A DNA stretch of 64,000 nt. Source: Endomychus coccineus. Its lineage: Eukaryota > Arthropoda > Insecta > Coleoptera > Endomychidae. Positions 24,340 through 34,921 of the stretch are shown here, one piece after another. Below the pieces are notes generated by a model. That model searched no databases. It saw nothing but the letters and a program-made list of their open reading frames with translations, and had not been told where the DNA came from. The stretch lies in the NCBI GenBank assembly GCA_958510875.1, contig OY294070.1, forward strand, positions 23,489,631 to 23,553,630, read 5' to 3'. Every line of letters starts with the position of its first letter. The stretch's first letter is position 1. A program made the translations under genes and the position numbers.

Positions 24340-24855
24340 TAGCGTTCATTCGAAATTGCATTCGTGTAGGTTTTTGGGGTCACTGAATACGAATATGATG
24401 TTAAAGAAAGTCTTCAATATACCAGATGCACAGGACACCCTGGTGCACTACGACAACTGAGGAACAGTGCTCCAATTGCATCCAAAATGTATAGAAAATG
24501 CTTAATCGAGGGTTTCCGAAGTCGCTGAACAGTAATATGACATTTAAAGATGACCTCCGTGTACCTGGAGGTCAGGACTTCCTGGATCACTACGTCACCC
24601 CTGGGACATTTATTCTAATTCAATGTAGAATCTTTCGGGTGTTTTTCAGGTCGCTAATCACGAATACGACATTTAAACAATATCTATAGGTCAGGATTTC
24701 CTTGAGCACTGAGTTACCCCTTTTACATTTATTCTAATTCAATGTAGAATGCATCGAAAACCGTTATTCGGAGGGTTTTCGAGGTCACTGATCACGAATA
24801 TGTTGTGTGAAAATGCCCTACGTATACCTGGAGGTCAGGAAGTCTATTGGTTCGA
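24340..24855 (+). repeat. Tandem repeat, units about 130-180 bases
   Basis: The blocks GGTCACTGAATACGAATATG, CGCTGAACAGTAATATGACA, CGCTAATCACGAATACGACA and TCACTGATCACGAATATGTT recur at about 24380, 24519, 24653 and 24785. Between them are shared segments such as CCTGGAGGTCAGGA and CATTTATTCTAATTCAATG (twice). Units differ in length and have diverged. Confidence 0.75.
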
Positions 24856-24859
24856 TTGT

Positions 24860-25095
24860 TATATGTTTATCTTTATCAAACACAAACTTCTGACAAATAA
24901 AAAATTATTTCATTGATGCCAAAATTAACATCTTAAATATTGAATATATAAATAAAGGGTTGCTAAACTTTAAAGCACGTATGCGCGTGAAAACTCAGAA
25001 ACAGGCATGTGTGGGAGTTGCATAATGCAGCAGTGTCGTCGCATATTGAGCTAAATGTATTCTGTCCTTCTCGGTTGTCTGCTATGGTATAAAAC
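24860..25095. other. No recognisable feature
   Basis: AT-rich, no frame with a known motif. Confidence 0.35.
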
Positions 25096-25099
25096 ATGT

Positions 25100-25380
25100 T
25101 GAAAATTTCCGTTCTATCTCCCTGTTATCTACTTTGTCCAAGATGCTAGAAAAAAATTATAGCTTCTAGAATAATGACCGTAAAGAGCTATGAAATAATG
25201 TCATGTTTTCAACACGGTTTCCGGAAGATTCATTGCTAAATTGTCTGGATATGGATTTAGGGGGAAGTTGTATCAGTGGATATCATCATATTTCTCTGAT
25301 CGTTATCAGGTTGTTGATATTGATGGTATAAAATCCAACCGATTGAAGGTTGTGAATGGTGTTCCTCAAGGATCTGAAAA
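25100..25380 (+). pseudogene. Non-LTR reverse transcriptase fragment
   Basis: RT pieces in changing frames: FRSISLLSTLSKMLEK (motif 1, about 25107), CFQHGFRKIHC (motif 2, about 25204), then SGYGFRGKLYQWISSYFSD and VVNGVPQGS (motif 4, ending 25374). The catalytic Asp region between motifs 2 and 4 is deleted. Jockey-like by motif. Confidence 0.7.
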
Positions 25381-25498
25381 TAGGCAAGCTCGACGATTAA
25401 AAGATTCACTTTTAAAATGTTTAAACTCGGCACATGAATAATAATACCTCCCTCTGCTTGCAAGAAATAGACTGATGTAATATTAAAACAAAATTTAT

Positions 25499-25645
25499 TA
25501 ATTTAAAATATACATAATACATATAAGTACATAGGAAAAACATATTCAGAATTATATTTACACTGTACTATTTTAATTAATTTAAAATATACATAATACA
25601 TATAGGTACATATGAAGAACATATTCACACTGTACTATTCGAATT
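25499..25645. repeat. Two-copy ~78-bp tandem repeat
   Basis: TAATTTAAAATATACATAAT begins at 25499 and again at 25577. Both units continue with ACATATA-GTACATA and end with a CACTGTACTATT block. Confidence 0.8.
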
Positions 25646-26000
25646 AATTGCATAATAATGCGATATTATTCCAACATATTGCAGTTTGGACTACTTACTA
25701 GTTTTATATTCCATAATTTTAGAATTAACAAAATTATGACGTTTCTTAGTGGCTATATTTTTAAATTTATGAATTTCGTTAACACTGTTGCATTTAATAT
25801 AGATTTCAGTTTGTACTTTAAGAAGTGCGTCTACAAAAATAAATAAAGAAGGATGTGTTTGGTACATGGATGCATTAAAATGGGAATGAAACGATTCGCA
25901 AGGTTGTTTTATTTAATGCAGCAGAGGCATCAGCCCATATATGTGGTGAAAATTTCGAATTATCGTTCAAATAATTTCGAGAAGGTAATCAGAACATGTT
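25646..26000. other. No recognisable feature
   Basis: AT-rich; two small + strand frames (25658-25846, 25853-26035) show no known domain. Confidence 0.35.
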
Positions 26001-26004
26001 TCAA

Positions 26005-26760
26005 GAGTCTTCCATCTACTGGCTTAACTTCGTAGCACTCAAAAAAAAAAAAATCGTCAACGTTCTTTGGTTCCAAAAATAAAAGACCAAAACAATAATG
26101 GAGCCACTTTCCAATCTCAGAATTTTTGTCTTGGTATTCTTTTAATAAACCTAGATTTTGAATTTTTCTGTACCATGCTTGAGTTAAGTGGAATCGACAC
26201 CCAGTAAATTTAGCATTTGAATAAATTTCACTGCATTATCAATAGATATCTCAAAATCTAGTACTATTTCTTTTGGTACAAATTTGATTTTTATATAATC
26301 ACAATACTCTTTAATTTTTGATATGCAAAACCTATATGTTTTTTCACTTTTGTCTTTTAATAAACAAAAAACTAATGGTATATAATGGCCGATAGAAAAA
26401 CCATGTATCGTAAATATTTGTGTGAAATATTTTGTGCAGTAAGAATTCGTAAGATTCACATGAAAACTTTTAATTACTCTTACAGCTAAATATCACCAAA
26501 TTTTCGGATAAATCATTAACAATTAGGAAGTCTTCATTTCTGTTGGTTTTTTGTTGAAGTTCATTCAAAGCTTCATGAACCTCCGATAGTCATTTTGGCA
26601 AAGCTGGCAACAATTTTCGACGTGCAGTGTAAATGTTTCTTCTAGCACATTGTAGATCACTTATTGTCAAATTGTTTAAAGACACATCATTTTTAGCTAG
26701 CTCCATTCTAAACATTTTGGAAGGTTTTTCTGTTATATCACTTTCGGCTTATCTCTTCAA
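26005..26760 (-). pseudogene. MULE-type transposase remnant
   Basis: - strand. An N-terminal helical part near 26700-26480 (TISDLQCARRNIYTARRKLL) is followed by the open stretch 26459-26184. That stretch reads IHGFSIGHYIPLVFCLLKDK, then EIVLDFEISIDNAVKFIQ, the D-x-E region of the MULE domain. Further frames carry GCRFHLTQAWYRKIQNLGL, the Cys/His-x-x-Q box that follows in this family. Stops and frameshifts throughout. Mutator-like transposases of this shape are common in insects. Confidence 0.7.
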
Positions 26761-26949
26761 ACAATGACTTAAAACTTTATGCCGACTTTGTAGTTGTAAA
26801 AATAAAATTTGAAATGCATTAGGATTAAAAGATTAGGATGTGCCGAGTTTGATGCCTCCCTCATTTGTTGCACCCAAATACGTGTTCATTTATCTATTAA
26901 ATTATTTGTTTACTTACATACTTGTATATTCTTGACTTGTCTTATACCA

Positions 26950-27231
26950 TGTTATATCATTGGTCTTATAGACATCATTATTATTATTGTGAATAATATG
27001 AGCCTACGATCCACCCCTGTGGCACTCCAGCTTTCTACCCGTACCAGTAATGTGCTCTTGTTTGTCCAACACATTATAGGGTAGTTGAACAGGTAAAGAA
27101 GACACACCGCAGGTAAAATTATCCTCAGTACCTATTCTGACCAATACGCCACACACTCCTAAATCAATCGAAAATTCAGAAATGCTAAAACGTAGCTCTC
27201 CATATATTTCTTGGTCATACGTTTTCATCAA
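26950..27231 (-). pseudogene. Possible non-LTR RT scrap
   Basis: One - strand frame reads KAGVPQGWIVGS near 27035-27000, like RT motif 4 (GVPQGSIVGP). Nothing else of the enzyme is convincing. The 75-codon frame 27231-27004 overlaps it out of register. Confidence 0.35.
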
Positions 27232-28430
27232 ATTATTAGTCTTAGTTTCGCCTCGGAATAAGTCTTATAATATCTTAGGCATATAAACATTTAGCGCTAA
27301 TAATGTTAGATATAACTACAAGGATGTCAACATGCTCTTGTGCTTTTAAACGCACATCTTTCTGTTAAAAAAAACAATTCCATCAAGTATAATTACGCGC
27401 CCATCTTATTTTATGTAGTTTTCTTAACATTCTTAGCATCGTAAAATGTCTAATCGGCTAATGTCCGCCACGGCGAATGATGAGAATCGTCAAGAATGAC
27501 AATTTATTTCGATTCCGAGACACGTCACTATATTTCAAATAGGAAGTTAAAATGTACACGTACGAATACGTCGACGCGTTTTATAGTAAGCTATGTAAAA
27601 GTGTATTACGTAATTGCTTATAGCGCGCGGTCTCGAAGCCAGCGCAGCGGTAAGATCAAAGCGAGCGCATTATCTAGTGGGTTGCGGTCGGAACAAATGA
27701 CAATCTATTTCCGCGGTAGCACAATGTCATATTCACCGTTGCGGCCTTTCGGATTGCTGACCGACCGCCTATGATGCCCATCGACAAAGGAAACGATTAA
27801 AAATAACGGATGACCAATCGCCTACTGTACGTCGCGAAAAAAAAAGGAAAACCCGGAGACAACAGTTCTGGTCAAATACAGAAAAAAATGAGTTATGGAA
27901 ATGTCGGGTGGTAAAGACTTGAGACGAGAGCTCTGTTTAAAAATTTAATTTTAACATCCTATGACATACACATTCCCACAATAATCATTATTGCTGCTTT
28001 ATAATTATTCTTTCCCGGCATTGACCATTCAGCAACCGACGGAATTGGTTTCAAAACTGCAAAATCCCTCAACCCAAAATTTCGAAATCTAATCAAAAGT
28101 CAATTCAAACTCTCAACTCTCCCAAATCCAATCCTGGTAGTAACCATTTTGGAAGCCATGGAAACAACACTACTATTGTCATGAATCTTTAATATTATAT
28201 TGAGCAACAAGTTTAGAAAAGCAATGTTTCACAAAACAAATATGGCTTTTCAGTTCGAGGTTTGTTGTACACACTATTTTTTCGCATTTTGTGTAATTAT
28301 AAGCAAATAATCATAGATATAAAAACAAAGTTTGGAATTCAAAAATTTTCATAGTACGTACCTGTACCTGTGTTCCTATGTAGGATTTCCCTAACCTAGC
28401 AACTTGACACGGGTTTGTTTATTTACATAA
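27232..28430. other. Intergenic, no gene recognised
   Basis: Includes a GC-richer patch at 27470-27780 with frames on the + strand (27496-27774), but without a known motif or splice support. Confidence 0.4.
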
Positions 28431-28493
28431 CAACAGTTAACAACACTATTAATAAGAAATAATCACCCTTATCCACTAATAACACTATTAAAG

Positions 28494-28535
28494 TACTGAG
28501 GACCTTTCGGCTACCAAGTGGTCATCATCAAAGTA
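28494..28535 (-). ncRNA. Decayed hammerhead motif at the 3' end of PLE copy B2
   Basis: Reverse-strand counterpart of the motif at 32683. Stem I UACU/AGUA is kept, the core reads UUGAUGA (C3 to U), and stem II GACCAC/GUAGCC has two mismatches. It lies just beyond the PLE reading frame on the same strand. Confidence 0.5.
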
Positions 28536-28869
28536 AACTAAATTATAAATCAAAATGAGCCTGTTTAAATACTATTTGGTGATAATAATGTGAACAATGG
28601 GTTGCCCTCAGCGGGAGATGAATCGGAATTTGATAAATTGCTTTTTCGTTTATATATTTTCATCCCTTCCAAATTATCTAGATATTTGTCTGTACTGTGT
28701 ATTAAAAGTGATAAACTTTCTTGAGAAATGGTGTGACCTGTATTCAAAATATGTTCAGCTATCGCTGATTGGAAACAATTTTCCTTCTAGCATTTTGAAC
28801 ATGACTCACAACTGATTTTGTATATCCCGGATTTGTCGAAATCGGCAACTTTATCAAAGGTGTTGTATA

Positions 28870-29799
28870 TAGTCCAGGCTATGAACAGGAAAACAAAAAA
28901 AACATGTAAGTTCGAATCAAAAAATTTGTTTGCATCAGCTTCAGGAGGTTCTCAGGATCATTCATACACCTTGAAACCTCTTGGGAACCCCAACCCCACC
29001 GATTGGGGGCAAAAATGGCCCGAAATCTCCAAGTCTTAAATTGTATTTGCTACAAAAAAGGTATTTTGCCATTTCGAGTGCACCTAGGGAGTTTTTTGGG
29101 TCGCTAACACGAATCCGTAGCCAGATTTACTTGCAATCCATCGTAGGGGTGGTAAAATCGACGAAATTGGTCAATTTTGCACCCCTATATGTTATTTTGC
29201 AATTTACGTGTTTTAGGCATTTCTAATGCACCAAGGAGGTTTTTCGGGTCGCTGAACACGATTCCGAAGCCAGATTTACTCGAATATCATCGTAGGGGTG
29301 GGAAATTTACAAAAATGGCTAATTTGACACGCTTCTAAATTTTTATTTTTTTTGCGTTTTAAAATTACTTCGGAGTAAATCTGTCTTCGGAATCGTATTC
29401 AGCGACCCAAAAAACCTCCTTGGTGCATTAGAAATGCATAAAACACGTAAATTGCAAAATAACGTATTAGGGGTGCGAAATTGGCCAATTTTGTCGATTT
29501 GACCACCCCTACGATGGATTGCAAGTAAATCTGGCTACGGATTCGTGTTCAGCGACCCAAAAAACCACCTAGCTGCACTCGAAATGTCAAAATACTTTTT
29601 TTGTAGAAAATACAATTCAAGACTTGGAGATTTCGGGCCATTTTCGCCCCCAATGGGTGGGGTTAGGGTTCCCAAGAGGTTTTAAGGTGTATGAATGATC
29701 CTGAGAACCTCCTGAAGCTAATACAAAGGAAAATTTCTGATTCGAACTTACATGTTTGTTTTTTATTATAGCTAAAATCCCGGTTCACAGCCTGGACTA
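28870..29799. repeat. Palindromic foldback inserted in PLE B2
   Basis: Starts TAGTCCAGGCT and ends with the inverse AGCCTGGACTA. Arms of about 430 bases match along their length (e.g. CACCGATTGGGGGCAAAAAT near 28998 against its inverse near 29640). Each arm holds an internal direct repeat with the CATCGTAGGGGTGG block twice. Interrupts the PLE at a TA-rich spot (KHRL/NTFD). Confidence 0.85.
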
Positions 29800-29980
29800 A
29801 TAAACGGTGTTTTAGTTTGTTCTCACATCTATAAACTGGTTGTATTGCAAATTTAGAAAACAAAGTATTTCTTATCAATAGTGTTATATTATATCCACAG
29901 TGTGAACTCTTCTAGAGTTTATTAATAGTTAACAGGTATCATATTTGTTAGTCAAATTGAGTTTAAGTTACATATTAATT

Positions 29981-31652
29981 ATGAACATGAGTCTTGCTGA
30001 AGACAATTTAGAAAATTGTTCTGAAGACATCTTAAACGCCGCTCGAGAAACGTCTTCGAGCTTACTTCCTTTGGAGAAGGTATATGAAATATTTTGTAAT
30101 TGGAGGATGACAAAAACGCACTCAGAACTGATGAAAGCGTAATGCTAGCGTATTTTGCTGAGAAGGTAAACTATTTTTTATACATATTTTAGTGTTTTTC
30201 ATACAATATCTTTCATTATTCTAGGCAAAAGCTCTTAAGGCATCTAGTTTAAGGTCTACATATTCCATGTGGAGAAGAACTATACAATTAAACGAAAATG
30301 TGGATATATCACTATACATAAAAGCTACTTGCCTTTTTGACACCTTAAAAGGCACATACGAAACAAAGAAACCAAAAGTTTTGACTATGGAAAACGTTAC
30401 CATGTTTTTGAGAGAGGCTCAAGACGACGTTCTTATTAACCCTTTCACTGTACCCCGGATAACATACTTCCAAAAAATTAATATTTACATTTTTCGTAAT
30501 CCAGTGGATATAAATAGAAATTCTTTTTTCCCAACCTCCCTTTCTTCCCAACCTCCCCCATTTTGGGTCTATAGGAAAAAATAAATATTTCAAATCTAAT
30601 TTCGTAAATGAAAATAAGTTTATTTTAGAACATGAACCTATAAAAACAAATTCTCTAAGTAAACATAAGTGCACCTGACATTTAGTAGAAAACACTTGTG
30701 ATTTCATTTTACACTCTTCCACTTTACACCTCGAATTATCTTTTGTTTCGTCTTAGAACTCGATTATACTCTTTTTTGTCTTATCCCATCTTTGGAACTT
30801 AGTTCAAACTGTTTCCTACAGATAGAGTAAGCTCAAAAATTCGTTCAATAGGATGATGTCCATATGTAGAGACAAATGCAGTATTTGCTTAAAACTTCAC
30901 AACTGACGTATGGCATACCATAAGAAACGATGTCCCTCTCAAGCACGGTAGTACATACAGGTCTGGGAACTCTGTGTTTGACACAAGTCGTCTCTTACAT
31001 GTGGCCAAACTCGTAGTCCCTTGCTCAGCCACCAGCTAGCGCTTGGATCGAAGTATGGCAACAATCACATTATTAAGTAAAATAATTTTTCTCGTAACGC
31101 AATATTTACTATTCTGATTTGAGAGAGGAATAGAACTGTTACTCTTATCAAAATGTATTACTCACCTTAAAAATAACTTCCCCTTTTTCGTTATACGTGA
31201 TGCACACATAAAAGACCTCGTTAAAACGATTTCTATCCGGAATCGCAAGCATCCACTTTTAACGCATTTCCGCATCTTTCGGCACTTTAAAAACAGAAGT
31301 TTCGTGCTTTCCACTTTTGTACCCCGTTTTGCATTTCGGCATAATGCACGCTTTCGTAATTTTTTTCAAAAAACGCCGGTATTCCTTGTGTTTACAAGTC
31401 AACAATGACAGTTGCCAGAGATCACGGTCGTATACGTGCCAGAGATCATTCCTCGACTCATGCGCCACCCTTTTGGTACTACGCGACAATTGAAGCCTAG
31501 CGGACTCACTTCTTACATAGGAAACATCCTCGAGTTCCCAGACCTGTATATACGACCGTGGTCTCAAGGGACAAAAATAGTGAAAGGGTTAATGAAGGTG
31601 GTACTAATATTTGGTTTAAATGAGGTATGTCGGCCTGCATAATTGTGGAGCT
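29981..31652 (+). pseudogene. Crypton tyrosine-recombinase gene, copy 2, disrupted
   Basis: From MSLAEDNLENC at 29987. Exon 1 includes LPLEKVYEIFCNWRMTKTHS and, after a frameshift near 30138, VMLAYFAEK. A 59-base GT..AG intron (30166-30224) follows. Exon 2 reads ASSLRSTYSMWRRTIQLNEN, VDISLYIKA, KPKVLTMENVTMFLREAQDD, matching the head of the Crypton at 11131. A TTAA-flanked element (30440-31588) interrupts it. The frame resumes as MKVVLIFGLNEVCRPA and then stops. The catalytic C-terminal half is missing. Diverged from copy 1 well beyond a recent duplicate. Confidence 0.75.
30440..31588 (-). mobile_element. piggyBac-like (TTAA) element carrying a THAP exon
   Basis: Flanked by TTAA on both sides, with ends CCCTTTCACT / AGTGAAAGGG, the pattern of piggyBac-type elements. 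It is 1149 bases long and no piggyBac transposase domain is visible. On the - strand, about 31330-31190, a THAP-type zinc-finger head can be read: CIMPKCKTGYKSGKHETSVF, KVPKDAEMR, a stop, then KWMLAIPDRNRFNEVFYVC, ending at a GTGAGT donor (31165). The Trp and Pro positions fit THAP. Confidence 0.7.
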
Positions 31653-31739
31653 TAACTGTATAAGATATAGAAGACATGAGGAAAATTTATAACAAGATCA
31701 TTCGGAAATGCAAATGGAGAATCATAATAGTTTTCAGGA

Positions 31740-31935
31740 AAATCAAATAGAATAATATTAGTTCTACACTGGAAATAAAACCTGCTGTATAACTAGCATG
31801 GACTACGATACACTCTCCTTCACCAACATTCATCGTTTTCACAGTTTTACGACTAGAATCTTGCCAGGAATGATCGATAGCACCATCTTCGAAGATCCAT
31901 GAACAATTAGCCGTATTTACATATTTTAATATACT
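31740..31935 (-). pseudogene. Possible DDE transposase scrap
   Basis: One - strand frame (31932-31760) reads SWQDSSRKTVKTMNVGEGEC then IVVHASYTAGFI, like the segment of insect Tc1/mariner-like transposases with KxIVVHAG...GFI. Only this piece is seen. Confidence 0.4.
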
Positions 31936-31941
31936 GAAAAA

Positions 31942-32770
31942 ATGGCGGATTCAGCTACACCATTTAAATATAAAATAGTTCCGTTTAATAGTCTAGTTCA
32001 AAGATTATTGAACGTCACTTTGAGCCAGCTAAATTATGATAACGAACTTGAGAAACTTCAGCAAATTGCGTTGGACAATGGTTACCCCAAATTTTTGACC
32101 AATAATTTAATTTCTAAACAAAAAAGGAAATTGGAACGTAGCCAACTGATCAAATCAGAACCATTACCTTCAAATACTTCAATAAAATTCAGAAGTTTCA
32201 CTTATCATTCTGCAGTAATTAATGAATTCCATAGTTTGTTTTCTAAATTTGCAATACAACCGGTTTGTAGATGTAAGAAGAAGCTAAAACACCGTTTAGG
32301 CAACACCTTTGATGAAGTTACCGATTCCGACAATTCCGGGATTTACAAAATCAATTGTAAGTCGTGTTCAAAATGCCATGTGGGTCAAAATAGAAGGGAC
32401 ATTTCAACTCGTTATAAGGAACGTTTTGCCCATATGAAGAAAAATAATGGTGAAAAATCAGCGGTACCTAGCATATTTTAAATACAGGTCACACCATTTC
32501 TCAAGGAAGTTTACACTTTTAATACACAGTTCAGACAAATATCTAGGTAATTCAAAATGGATGGAAATGTATAAGCGAAAAAGCAATTTGTTAAATTCAC
32601 ATTCATCTCCAGCTGAGGGTAACCCATTGTTCACATTATTATCCCGAAATAGTATTTAAAGATTTTGTTTTATAATTTAGTTTACTCTGATGATGGCTAC
32701 TTGGTAGACGAAAGGTCCTCAGTACTTTAATAGTATTTTTAGGGGATAAGGGTGATTATTTCTTATCAAT
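31942..32770 (+). mobile_element. Penelope-like element copy B1 (RT end, GIY-YIG, 3' end)
   Basis: The open stretch 31942-32481 encodes the end of the RT region (LSQLNYDNELEKLQQIALDN, LFSKFAIQPVCRCKKKLKH) and the GIY-YIG start SGIYKINCKSCSKCHVGQNR; YIG is changed to HVG. A frameshift near 32460 leads to GNPLFTLLSRNSI and a stop at 32659. The 3' end carries the hammerhead-like motif at 32683-32724. 5'-truncated near 31942. Confidence 0.85.
32683..32724 (+). ncRNA. Hammerhead ribozyme-like motif at the 3' end of PLE copy B1
   Basis: Stem I UACU/AGUA (32683-32686, 32721-32724). Core CUGAUGA 32687-32693, extra U, stem II GGCUAC/GUAGAC with loop UUG and one G-A mismatch, GAA 32710-32712, stem III AG/CU with loop GUC, C32720 as cleavage-site base. 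It lies just downstream of the GIY-YIG end of the PLE on the same strand, the position expected for a PLE hammerhead. Confidence 0.65.
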
Positions 32771-33114
32771 AGTATGTAATATATCAATGGAACTACAACA
32801 CTAGGAATAAAATCTTGTCAACTATTACCAATCCAATAAACAAACAGATTGTACAATATACATACCGTTTACGCATAACTGCAACCAATAATTCAATAAT
32901 GATGCCACGTACATTTGTCACGTTTCGTGGGTAAATGAAATAGTTGTTTAATGTTGTAGAAAAGAATTTATTAATGTTAAGGTTTCCACCAGCCGACTTT
33001 GATTCACCCCTATGCAATATATAATTCTCAAAGTCTGTCTCACTCTTACAACCACAATGACAGTTCATATAGAAACTAGTGAACTTTAGCTGCATCCCTA
33101 TTTCCACTAAAGCA

Positions 33115-34235
33115 AATTAACGTATATCCTGGTATGAATATATCGGGTTTAATAACAGGCTTATGGTACAAGCACCTTTTTCTTTTTATTCTTTGAGATA
33201 AATTTTTCGGCATGTTGAATATACCTATTAAACGTCACTTGTCCGTATGCCGAAGAAGCTCTTTACTCTTCCTGTTTCGCCGTAAATGGAATCAACTTCC
33301 GATTTTTGAATAGAACATCCTGTATATTATAAACATTTTGGAATAGACCTATTATCCTGAGGAGACAAAACATCTCATTCATAAAACTCCATTTGACTTG
33401 TCGCAATGATTACATGAAGTATGACAAAGAATACCAACGAACCTCTTTGTCGTCGAGTCATAACTCCTTATTGGCAACGCTGTAACTATGATTGAAAACT
33501 TGGTACCACTTGTAAGGCAACACCGCTTCGAAATAGCTACGAGAAATACGAAAGCTGTCAAATTGCGTAGTACAGAACAAAATCCCCATTAGTAAAAGGT
33601 ACGCGGCGTTGTCGCCTTCTGAACAAATGATGCAATGGAATGGAATAGTTCTATATTTAAAAATGTAAATATTGTATAATTCGATTGTATATTCCAGGTT
33701 ACCATAAATTATGGAATATTTTTCAGAGAAAACGACATTTCAACAGAATTGCTTCTAATATAACTAATAAATAATGCTATGGACGTTTTTATAATAATTA
33801 CAAATCTCAATCCGGCACACAGAACAACTAATCCGGCAACAGCACAATCCATACGGCCATACTTGTAATATACAGCGGTCTGAGTGGCCCGAAATTTCGG
33901 CAATGTCTGATCGTGTTTAAATGTAAACAAGTCTGTATCTTTAGGATAATAGGTCTATGTAATAGACACCATTCCCTAAGCCCAATAGCATTACATATAT
34001 GTCACTCATGTAATATCAATGGATTCAGAAAATTGTGTACCTACATTCCAAAATGTAATGACACATGATGTTCTATTTAAGAATCGAAAGTTGATATCAA
34101 TTCCGGTGAAACCTGAAGAGGAAAACTCATTGGGTTGTTCGAAAAGTGACGTTTAATAGGTGTAGGTACCTATCCAACATGCCGAGTTTGACAACTTTAT
34201 CTCAAAGAATAAGAAGAAAAATGATGAACCTGTTA
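33115..34235. repeat. Foldback with ~600-base loop
   Basis: 33180-33240 (TATTCTTTGAGATAAATTTT, ATACCTATTAAACGTCACTT) returns inverted at 34142-34212. The blocks near 33300-33360 (AATAGAACATCCTG, AATAGACCTATTATCCT) return inverted near 33945 and 34065. The loop shows no domain. Confidence 0.6.
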
Positions 34236-34242
34236 TTGTACA

Positions 34243-34887
34243 TACAGGATGGGCAAATTTCGATGTTTGTATAGGGTAACTCGGTAACTATCGGAGATAC
34301 AAAAAAATGACAGTCAAATTCAGGATGGCTACAAAATTTTGCTAACGTCTTTTGTTTTCGAGTTAAACTCAAGATTTTTCGACTATTAGACACATGTGAA
34401 TATCGTGGTTATTTGTGAAATTAAGAGTAAATGACTTTTACATTCTTGAAGCACTTTTTTATGTATAATCCAGTGGCGTCGAGAAAATTTAAAAAAAAGT
34501 GCAACTTCGCGTTATGGCCTAAAGTAATATTTACTCAAATGGGAATCATAGTTGGCTATGGCTTAGTTAAAACGGATTTTCTTCTCTTTCTAACTATGTA
34601 TCAAATGTTGGGTCGCGTTTGATGTGTACGTCGTTAAAAGCAAAAATAATATTTTACAATATTACTTTTTGCGTTTTTTTTATTCATTCCAATAAGGCGG
34701 GCATCATCTATGACAACAGCTATTATCCATTTATTAGTAAATTGCGTATTAACGATTTCGTTTCCGTCATAATAACAATTAACTTATTTAATCGTAAAAG
34801 TGAAGATGTCTTACGAAAATTACGAGAAATATGATTTATTCAAAGTTATAACAGTTGTGATATTATATCTTTGCATCTGAAATATAT

Positions 34888-34921
<34 letters not shown>

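Larger units (their letters stand above)
28494..29900 (-). mobile_element. Penelope-like element copy B2, split by a palindromic element
   Basis: - strand. LFSKFAIQPVYRCENKLKHRL (about 29870-29808) is the end of the RT region. After the insertion, NTFDKVADFDKSGIYKISC (about 28860-28800) is the GIY-YIG start. Then NTGHTISQESLSLLIHS and SSPAEGNPLFTLLSPNSI to a stop at 28565. Same family as the + strand copy at 31942-32770. The hammerhead-like motif at 28494-28535 follows the stop. Confidence 0.8.

Noticed and set aside
30440..31588. P element as source of the THAP exon
   Set aside because: The ends and the TTAA target do not fit the 8-bp duplication of P elements, and no P transposase body is present.
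32793..33107. 104-codon - strand frame with several Cys
   Set aside because: Cys spacing matches no family I know; it lies between repeats and has no splice or start context.
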